From the NCBI GenBank assembly GCA_036524115.1, contig DATDCY010000049.1:1-11490 (forward strand): 11,490 nucleotides of DNA. Direction: 5' to 3'. This stretch comes from a bacterium (GTDB lineage: Bacteria > JAUVQV01 > DATDCY01). Below, in pieces: positions 1-7,700 of this stretch (positions within the stretch are counted from its first letter, which is position 1; every line of letters begins with the position of its first letter). The position numbers and the translations under genes were made by a program. The notes under the pieces are model-generated. The model was not told where the DNA came from and made no database searches. It was given only the letters and a program-made list of their open reading frames with translations.

Positions 1-119
1 CCCTTCTTCTCCAGCACCTCCGTGATCGCCGCCGTCAGCGTCGTCTTGCCGTGGTCCACGTGCCCGATCGTCCCCACGTTCAGGTGCGGCTTCGTCCTCT
101 GAAACTTCTCCTTCGCCAT
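1..119 (-). CDS. tuf: Elongation factor Tu, N-terminal fragment (cut by window edge)
   Basis: EF-Tu is the GTPase that delivers aminoacyl-tRNA to the ribosomal A site. Only the first 39 codons are inside the window. They read [20 protein letters not shown] and continue with [13 protein letters not shown], which contains the G1/P-loop GHVDHGKT that binds the GTP phosphates. The ATG at 119-117 is the normal EF-Tu start and has a purine-rich Shine-Dalgarno (GGGGAGGAG) about 8-10 nt upstream. The gene is the last visible member of a tRNA-tuf operon: tRNA-Thr(GGT) ends about 60 nt upstream on the same strand. This position corresponds to tufB rather than tufA of E. coli, although the copy cannot be settled from a fragment. 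Identification is very secure. Confidence 0.97.
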   Translation of the reverse strand, partial: MAKEKFQRTKPHLNVGTIGHVDHGKTTLTAAITEVLEKK

Positions 120-180
120 GGCTCTCGCTCCTCCCCTCTCCCTCAGCGCCGGCGCCCGGCCGCCTGCACCGCCAGAAAAC

Positions 181-256
181 TGGAGCCCACGAGCGGGATT
201 GAACCGCTGACCTCGTCCTTACCAAGGACGCGCTCTGCCGACTGAGCTACGTGGGC
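181..256 (-). tRNA. thrT: tRNA-Thr (anticodon GGT)
   Basis: This 76-nt cloverleaf has a GCCCACG/CGTGGGC acceptor stem, a T discriminator and a genome-encoded CCA (plus strand TGG at 181-183). The anticodon stem CGTCC/GGACG encloses the loop TTGGTAA, which gives anticodon GGT, and the GGTTCAATCCC T-arm is intact. It reads threonine codons ACC and ACU. It is the fourth tRNA of the operon and lies directly before tuf, as thrT does before tufB in E. coli. The symbol is assigned by that conserved order. Confidence 0.96.
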
Positions 257-313
257 GGCTGCGGGGCGCGATCTGCGGCGCATTCCGGCGTCGCTCCGTC
301 GCCGTCTCGCTGC

Positions 314-332
314 GGCGTGCAGACAGCACGCC
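314..332. repeat. Perfect 7-bp inverted repeat in the tRNA-Gly to tRNA-Thr spacer
   Basis: GGCGTGC (314-320) and GCACGCC (326-332) form a perfect 7-bp stem with a 5-nt loop. The 163-nt spacer at 257-419 is the longest in the tRNA cluster, and this is the only clear structure I see in it. There is no T-run, so it does not look like an intrinsic terminator. A processing or stabilising hairpin in the precursor transcript is possible, but it could also be chance in GC-rich DNA. Confidence 0.35.
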
Positions 333-419
333 TCACTCGCCGGCTTCGTCGCTCCTTGGACTGCTTGCATCTCGCGTCCCTCGCTTAACCTTTCACACCA
401 GCAACTGTCCAGCCAATTC

Positions 420-495
420 TGGAGCGGGAAACGGGACTCGAACCCGCGACCCTCAGCTTGGAAGGCTGACGCTCTACCACCTGAGCTATTCCCGC
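420..495 (-). tRNA. glyT: tRNA-Gly (anticodon TCC)
   Basis: This 76-nt cloverleaf has a GCGGGAA/TTCCCGC acceptor stem, a T discriminator and an encoded CCA (plus strand TGG at 420-422). The anticodon stem TCAGC/GCTGA holds the loop CTTCCAA, giving anticodon TCC, and the GGTTCGAGTCC T-arm is canonical. It reads GGA and GGG glycine codons. It is third in transcription order, between tRNA-Tyr and tRNA-Thr(GGT), matching glyT in the E. coli tufB operon. Confidence 0.96.
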
Positions 496-559
496 GCTGC
501 GCGGGGCGTCAAGCGCCTCGCCTCGTCCGCTTCTCGTTGCCTCAGCACTCCTTCGTATG

Positions 560-644
560 TGGTGGGGAGGGGAGGATTCGAACCTCCGAAGGCGTCGCCG
601 ACAGATTTACAGTCTGTTCCCTTTGGCCACTCGGGAACCTCCCC
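560..644 (-). tRNA. tyrU: tRNA-Tyr (anticodon GTA)
   Basis: This is an 85-nt class II tRNA with a long variable arm, as expected for bacterial tRNA-Tyr. The acceptor stem GGGGAGG/CCTCCCC is followed by discriminator A and an encoded CCA (plus strand TGG at 560-562). The anticodon stem CAGA/TCTG with loop CTGTAAA gives anticodon GTA, and the T-arm GGTTCGAATCC is intact. It is second in transcription order. The symbol follows the conserved operon order. Confidence 0.96.
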
Positions 645-707
645 GCGTCCGTCTTTCTCGCTTCCCGCTCGTTCCGTCGCGCGTCCTCCGCCCTGCCCGC
701 TGCCTGC

Positions 708-783
708 TGGAGCCGATGAGAGGACTCGAACCTCCAACCTACTGATTACAAATCAGTCGCTCTGCCGATTGAGCTACACCGGC
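708..783 (-). tRNA. thrU: tRNA-Thr (anticodon TGT)
   Basis: This 76-nt cloverleaf has a GCCGGTG/CATCGGC acceptor stem containing one G-T wobble, discriminator T and an encoded CCA (plus strand TGG at 708-710). The anticodon stem ACTGA/TCAGT with loop TTTGTAA gives anticodon TGT, which reads ACA and ACG. It is the first tRNA of the cluster, about 50 nt downstream of the promoter at 835-863. It corresponds by order to thrU of E. coli. Confidence 0.96.
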
Positions 784-834
784 CCGTCCACTTCCTTCCA
801 CGCGCACTCCTCCGCCTGTACACCAAGAAGAGTG

Positions 835-863
835 AAGATATAGCGGTAAGACCGCGAAGTCAA
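835..863 (-). promoter_or_regulatory. Sigma70-type promoter of the tRNA-tuf operon
   Basis: On the minus strand a -35 element TTGACT (863-858) is followed by an exactly 17-bp spacer and a -10 element TATCTT (840-835). Transcription would start near 828, giving a leader of about 45 nt before tRNA-Thr(TGT). The DNA just upstream of the -35 (AAAGAAGTTC) is a short A/T-richer patch that might act as an UP element. The spacer carries a perfect inverted repeat GCGGT-CTT-ACCGC (843-855). The promoter begins 22 nt after the stop codon of the rhodanese-like gene. Assignment rests on consensus match, spacing and position. Confidence 0.72.
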
Positions 864-885
864 GAACTTCTTTGCCGCCCCCCGC

Positions 886-1776
886 TCAGGGGCACGTCTT
901 GCAGCCTTCCGCGTCCTTCCCTCGCTGGCCTGCGAGAGTCTTCGCCTGGGACTCCACGAGACCCCGGTAGGCCTGAAGACCGCCCTCGCCGAAGAAGAGA
1001 CCGGGGTCCCCGCCCCAGCGTGTATTCGTTTCCTCTATGACTGTCAGCAGTTGCGTGAACGCACTCCCGTCCTCGTCGACGAGAATGACGCTGCGCTTTC
1101 CCTCTGCGCGCCAGCGCCCGACTTCCGCGTCCAGCCGCTCGACGAATCCCCTGGCGTCGCCCGCGTACGGCAGGACCTTGGCGCCCGGGAGTTCCTCGCC
1201 AGGGGCCGCGCCAGCCCCACGTCGGATATCCACGATCGCGACGTCCCGGCCCGCCCGCTCGGCCCGCAGCGACTGCGGGGGAACGGAGCGGACGCCGGCA
1301 AGGGCCGAACCGTCCCCGACGATCGCCCCTCCGACCGCCGCCCAGGCGGACAGCCCGCCTTTGAGCACCGCGACGGACGCGAAACCCTGCTCCCGGAGGG
1401 CGCCGCACTCCTCGAGCAGCCGCCGGCCCTCGAATCCGTCGTTCACCAGGACGAACGACGCTTGCCTCAGGAAGGGCTTGGTCTTCACGGCAAACAGCGG
1501 GACGTTGATCGAGCCAGGAATCCTTGCGCGTCCGTAACTCGCGGCGTCCCGGACATCGACGAGGATCGGCGCCTTGCCGGCGGCTGCCGTCTGCAAGCGG
1601 GAGCGGAGGACCGATGCCGGGACGAAGCAGTCCGCGGGCCCTCCCGCGGGCTCCAGCCCGGCCCCGGCGTCCGCCACTCCCGCCCCGACGGCGGGCAACG
1701 CCCAGCAGCAGATCGCGCACGCCAGCGCAGCCGCCAGCGGGCGCACCTGCCGATACCCCTTCCCTGCTCTCGCCAT
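886..1776 (-). CDS. Exported tandem rhodanese-like protein, apparently non-catalytic
   Basis: This 296-residue protein has an N-terminal hydrophobic signal segment (about residues 12-33, plausible cleavage after AVGA), so it probably acts in the periplasm. Residues 52-147 form a rhodanese fold: LVDVRDAASYGRARIPGSI carries the DxR and HIPGA-like motifs, and VAVLKGGLSAW is the closing motif. Residues 165-275 look like a second, degenerate rhodanese domain (AIVDIRRG, VILVDEDG, then a GGLQAY closing motif). The active-site cysteine is missing in both, replaced by about N112 and about D234, so sulfurtransferase activity is unlikely. The protein ends in CKTCP, a terminal CxxC. ATG 1776 lies 4 nt after the stop of the giant gene, with a GGAGG about 15 nt upstream. 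A GTG at 1746 with AAGGGG 9 nt upstream is a credible alternative start. Substrate and role are unknown. Confidence 0.85.
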   Translation of the reverse strand: MARAGKGYRQVRPLAAALACAICCWALPAVGAGVADAGAGLEPAGGPADCFVPASVLRSRLQTAAAGKAPILVDVRDAASYGRARIPGSINVPLFAVKTKPFLRQASFVLVNDGFEGRRLLEECGALREQGFASVAVLKGGLSAWAAVGGAIVGDGSALAGVRSVPPQSLRAERAGRDVAIVDIRRGAGAAPGEELPGAKVLPYAGDARGFVERLDAEVGRWRAEGKRSVILVDEDGSAFTQLLTVIEETNTRWGGDPGLFFGEGGLQAYRGLVESQAKTLAGQRGKDAEGCKTCP

Positions 1777-1780
1777 GGGC

Positions 1781-4700
1781 CTAAGGATAGACCTCCAACT
1801 CCGTCAGCCGATAGTCCGAGGAGTTGGCCACCGTGCAGTATACCCGCACGTAGCGGGCGCCCGCCGCCGGGAAGGTGACGTCCGTCGGCGCGCTGCCGCC
1901 CGAGGTGGTCGAGTACTGCGTCGTGTAATCCGTCCCATTCATGGAGGTCTGGATCTGGAAGCTGCGACCGTAATTGGTGGAACTCCAGGACACCTTGACG
2001 CGCGAGACGCTGTAATCCGCCGCGAGATCGACCTCGAGCCACTGTGTCCCTCCCGCGCTGCTCCGCCAGTAGGTCGTCGCGCTGCCGTCGACGGCGTTCG
2101 CCGGCGCGTTCGAGCTCCCGCTGCGCGATGAGGAGGCGCTGGTGTTCTTGCCAAGGGCGAGATTGTCCGGCGGCGCGTCGACCGTGACCAGCGCGGCGTC
2201 GCTCCCGCTGGCGCCGAGGTTGTCGGTCACGGTCAGGGTCGCCGTGTACACCCCGGCCGTCTCGTACGTGTGGCTCGCGTTCTGGCTCGGGGTGTCGGCC
2301 GTGCCGTCACCCCAGTTCCAGGACCAGTCAACGATCGTCCCGTCCGCGTCGGACCCGGCCCCGGTGAACGAGATCGCCGTCCCCGCCGTCCCGGTCTTGT
2401 CGGTGCCGGCGTTGGCCACCGGCGGCTGGTTCGGCGGCGCCACGCTCACCGTGACCACGGCCGTGTCGCTGCCGGCGGCACCCTGATCGTCGGTGACCGT
2501 CAGGGTCGCCGTGTACGTGCCGGCCGCCGCATACGTGTGGTTCGCGTTCTGAGTCGGGGTGTCGGCCGTGCCGTCGCCCCAGTTCCAGGACCAGTCAACG
2601 ATCGTCCCGTCCGCGTCGGACCCCGACCCCGTGAACGAGATGGCGGCGCCGGCGTAGCCCGCCTTGTCCGTCCCGGCGTCCGCCGCCGGCGCCAGGTTCG
2701 GCGACGCCGTCCCGTAGACCTCAAGCTCCGTGACGCGGTAGCTCGAAGAGTTCGCCACCGTGCAGTACACCCGCACGTACCGCGAGCGGACCGCGGCGAA
2801 GAGGGCGTCCGTCGTCCCGCTCGTCCCGCTGGCCGTCGAGAAGCGTGACGTGAAGGCGTTGCCGTCCGTCGACGTCTCGATCCGGAATGAGCGCGCATAG
2901 TACGTCGACGACCACGAGACCTTGACGCGGGAGACATCGTAGAACGCGCCGAGGTCCACCAGCAGCCATTGGGTGCCCGTCGAGCCGCTCCGCCAGTAGG
3001 TCGAGGTGCCCCCGTCGACCGCCTTGGAGGCCGCGTACGTCGAACTGGACTGCGAGGAGGCGCTGGCGGTCTTATTGAGGGCGAGATTCGCGGTCAGGGC
3101 CGTGAAGCTCGCATCGATGCCGTGGTCGGCCATCACGTCCGCAAAGGTGTAGGTCGTCACGGCGCCCACCGACCCGCCGTCGACCACGACGTCGGCGACG
3201 CGGTACGCCGGATCCGGCGTGATCGTGAAGGTCTGGCTGCCGTGCGCCGGCACGCTGACCGCCCCCTCGGGCGAGATCGAGCCGTTGGCGCCCGCGCTCG
3301 CCGCGATGCTGTAGTTCGGCGGCAGCACGACGTAGACGAACGGCCCCTGCGCCGCTTCCCGCTGCCCCGCTGCGTCGACGGCGAAGTAGTGGAGCGTCGT
3401 CGTGGCGGTGAACACCAGCGGCGCCGTGTACACCTGGCTCTCGAGCGTCGGAACCGAGCCGTCGACCGTGTAGTGGATGACGGGCGCCGGGTCCATGTCG
3501 TCCGTGGCCGTCAGGGTCACCGTGACCTGGCCGATGTAGCTGCCCGGCGCCGGGCTCGCCACCGTCTGCGGGGCCGCGCCGTCCACCGTGATCGTCCCCG
3601 GTGCGTAGTCGGAGCGCGTCGAGGTGCCGTCGCCGATGACGCCGTAGACGTGCCAGGTGCCCGGCGGCACGCCGCCGAGGTCCCAGGCGTACGCGCCCGC
3701 GGGCCCGTCCTGGTCCTCGCTCAGGCCCGAAACGATGGGGGTGCCGTCGAAGCCCGCCCCGTCGACGTCGCGGTAGAGCGCGATCGTCGCGGCGGAGTCG
3801 GGGTCCGCATCCACCCACCGGATCGTGAAGGTCCCGCCCGCCTGCATCCAGGCGGCTGCCGGCTCGGTCATCGTGATCGCCGGCGGGTCGTCCACGCCGT
3901 TGTCGTCCGTGAAGAAGGACGTCAGCGCCGTCCAGGGACCGGCCGCCTCGTTGTCGTCGACCGCCCTGGCGCGCCAGGAGTGCCACGCATAGAGCGGAAG
4001 CGGCGGCGTCACCACCCACTCGGTCGCCGCCGCCCCGCCGCTCGCGACCGTGCCGCCCGGTGGCTCGGCGTACACCTCGTACTCGTAGCGCAGCGGGTCG
4101 AGGTCGGGGTCGACCGCCGCGTACACCTCGAGGCGCGGCGTGACGCCGTCCACCCAGGCTCCCGCGCCGGGGTTGCGCGGCGTCGGCGCCGACGGCGCGT
4201 CGTTCGCGGTGTTGACGAAGAAGCCCGCCCCCGCCCACGGGCTCTCGGTCCACGCGTCCGCCGCCTTGGCGTGCCAGTAGTAGCGCGTGTTGTCGGCCAG
4301 TCCGGCCACGCCCCAGGAGGTGGTTCCCTCCGTCTCGGCGACCTCGCCGGAGGTCCTCCTGTTCGGCGTGTCGAACGTGGGGGCGGTGTCCAGCTCGAAG
4401 AAGTACGTCAGGGGGTTCCGATCCACGTCCGTGGCGTTCGCAACGCTCAGCGTCACCGACGTCGACGCCACCTCCGAGCCGTCCGCCGGGGAAGCCACGG
4501 CAGGCGCGGCGGGCGCGTCGTTCGCCGTATTCACGAAGAAGGCCGAAGGTCCGATCGCCGTGGCCAGACCGTGCTCGTCGGTTGCCGTCGCGGTCCAGAA
4601 ATGCCACGCGTTGTCCGCGAGCGGAACGGCGGTCGTCCACGCCGTGCTGCCGCCCGTCCCCGCCGGGATCCCCGTCACCAAGTCCTCCTGCGACGTCAGA

Positions 4701-7700
4701 CCATCATCGGCATAGACCGCAAACGAATACCAGACGGCATCCCCGTCGACGTCGCCGGCGTTGGCCACGCGCAGCTCGGGCGTCTGCGTCGCGACGTCGG
4801 CCCCGGGCGCGGGCGCCGCGACGTCGAACACACCCGGCGGCTCGTTGGCCGTGTTGACGAAGAAACTGCCGTCCGCCCACAGCGTCGGGGAACTGCCGTC
4901 CGTGGCGCGCCCACGCCAGTAGTGCCAGGCGTTGTCCGCCAGGTCGGCGCCGACCGTCCACGAGGTCGTCCCCGCCTGCTGCGCGACCAAGCCGGAGGCC
5001 GCCTCCGGCAGCGTCAGCGCCTGATCGCCGTAGACCTCGAACTCGTACGCCAGCGCGTCGCCGTCGGGATCGACGCTGTTCTCCAGCACGAGGGCCGGCC
5101 GCGCGCTCGGCACTTCGGCCTGCGCCTGCGGCGCGCTGACCTGGGGGACCGTGGGGGCGCGGTTGACGTTCGTCACGGTGATCGCGACGCTCTCGGCATC
5201 CTGCAGGTCGCCATCGTCCGCGATGAAGGTCACGTTGTACTCACCGCTCTGATCGTAGGTCGGCGTCCAGGCGAACGTGCCTCCGATGAAGCTCGCCCCC
5301 GCGGGCAGGCCCTGCGCCGTGATGGCGGGCGCCGGCCCGTCGGGATCGCTGGCCGTCACCCCGAAGACGAGCGGCTGGTTCTCGGCGACGCCCCGAGGCC
5401 CGATCGGGTCGAGCACGGGCGCCTGGTTGAGATTGACCTCGAGGGCCGCGACGTCCTGCGCCGCGTTGCCGGCCGGGTCGACGGCCGTGGCCGTGAAGGT
5501 GTTCGGCCCGTGCACAAGACCGCTCACCGTCGCGGACCAGGTCCCGCCGACCGGCTGGCTGACCACACCGACCGTCGCCGGCGTGTCCACGGCAAGCGAC
5601 ACCGTCGAGCCGGCCTCCGCGGTCCCCGTCATCGTGTAGCTCGCCGAGCGCCACAGCGCAGGCAACGCGTCGATCGCGACCGCCGGCGGCACCTCGTCGA
5701 TGTCGTAGGTCTCGCTCCCCTCGGGGCCGACGTTGCCCGCCGGGTCCACCGCGAAGAAACGCAGCGTCCCCGACACCGGGACGGCGATCGGGCCGGCGTA
5801 CACCGGCGAGGCCGCAGTCGGCGCCGAGCCGTCGGTGGTGTAGCGGATGACGGCCGTCTCCGAAGCCGTCAAGACGACGCCCTGCGGCGCGTTGAAGAGT
5901 CCGCCGGCCGGGCTGGCCGTGACCACAGGCGCCGTGCGGTCGATGACCACCGGCCCGGCGCCATAGGCCCGCGCCTCGTTCTCCTCGTCCGCGATCACCG
6001 CATAGACCCACCACGAGCCGTCGGCCAGCGCCGAGGTGTCCCAGGTGAATGCGTTGGCCGCGTCGTTCTCCGCGATCGCGGCGACGATCGGCGTCCCGTC
6101 GAAGCCGTCGCCATCGTCATCGTAGTAGAGCGAGACCAGCGCGGCGCTATCCGGATCGCCGTCCGTCCAGCGCACTTCGAAGCTCACGGCATTCGACGGG
6201 GCCTCCGCCGCAGCCGGTCGCGCCACGAGGATCGTCGGCGGATTGTTGTAGCCGCGGACGTTGACGAAGAAGCTCTGCGCTTCGCTCCAGCCGCTCGCCG
6301 CGCCGTGCTCGTCGACGGCCCGCGCCCGCCACCAGTAACTGCGATCGTCCACGAGCGTCGCGCTCACCGTCCAGGTCGCGCCGCCGCCGGACGCGAACGC
6401 AACGTGTGTCGTCAGCGCCGCCTCCGCGTAGACCTCGAAGTCGTAGCTCAGCGCGTCGCCGTCCGCGTCGACCGGCGCGTTGAGCGCCAGATCCGGGCTC
6501 GTCGACCAGACTTCGCCGCCCGCCGCGGGGTTGAGCACCGTCGGCGTGCCCGGCGAGTCGTTTACCGTGTTCACGAAGAGCGACGCCACGACCCACGGGC
6601 CGTCGGCGCCGGCGTCGGCCGCGCGGGCGCGCCAGTAGTACCGTGTGTTGTCGACCAGCCCCGCCGGGACCGTCCACGAGGTCTCCCCGGGGCCTTCGGC
6701 AATCGCCACGCTGGAGACCAGGCCCGGGCTGTTGAACGAGGGGACCGTATCCAGCTCGAACAGGTAGGTCAGCGGGCTGACTTCGGGGTCCGACGCGTTG
6801 CCGACCGTCAGCGTCGGCGCCATCGCGGTCGTCTCCGCGCCGTCCGCCGGGGCGACAACCGTCGGCGCAGACGGCGGCTGGTTGCCGGTGTCGACGAGGA
6901 ACGAGGCGGTCACGACCGCCGTCGCTCCATGCTCGTCCCGCGCCGTGGCGCGCCAGTAGTACGTGGTCTGGTCCGCCAACGGGGCCGGCACCGTCCAGGA
7001 CGTCGTGCCCCCGCCGCCCGCGGCCACGTCGCTGGCCGAAGCAACGAGCGCCGTCATCCCGGCGTCCGAGAAGACCTCGAAGCCATAGGTCACGGCATCC
7101 CGGTCGACGTCCGTGGCGTTGCGGACGACCAGAGCCGGGGTCGTCGTGCCGACCGACCTGCCGTCGCCGGGCTGCGAGACGCCCACGCCCGCCGGCGGGT
7201 CGTTCGCCGTGTTCACGAAGAAGCTGCCGTAGGCCCAGGCGCTCGCGTGCACGCCGTCGCCGGCACGCACCCGCCACCAGTACGGCGCGTTGTCGGCCAG
7301 CGAGATGGGAACCGTCCAGGCGGTGCTCCCCCCGCCCTGCGCCACGCCCGCGGCGTCGGCCACACGCTGGGTGAGCGCCGCGTCCGCGTAGACCTCGAAG
7401 GCGTAGCTCGTCGCGCCGCCACCGTCGCGGTCGACGCTGCTTCTCACGACGAGGGACGGCTGGAGCGCCGCGACCTCGCCCCCCGCGGCCGGCGCGAGCA
7501 CCACAGGCACCGAAGGCGCGAGCCCCGTGTTCGGGTCGGTGCCCGCCAGGTACTCCTGCAGGTCCGTCCGCCCGTCGCCGTCCGCGTCCCCCGCGCCGTC
7601 ACGGGCGAGCGAGCCGAAGTGGGCCAGCTCCCAGGCGTCAGCCATGCCGTCGCCGTCGGTGTCCCAGATGTGGCGCACCGTGATGCGCACGGCCTGCTGG

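Noticed and set aside
143-843. Short open frames on both strands across the tRNA cluster
   Set aside because: They overlap four well-formed tRNA genes and have no protein-like features.
877-893. GCCCC/GGGGC hairpin at the rhodanese stop as an intrinsic terminator
   Set aside because: The stem is only 5 bp with a 7-nt loop and no T-run follows; it also overlaps the coding end.
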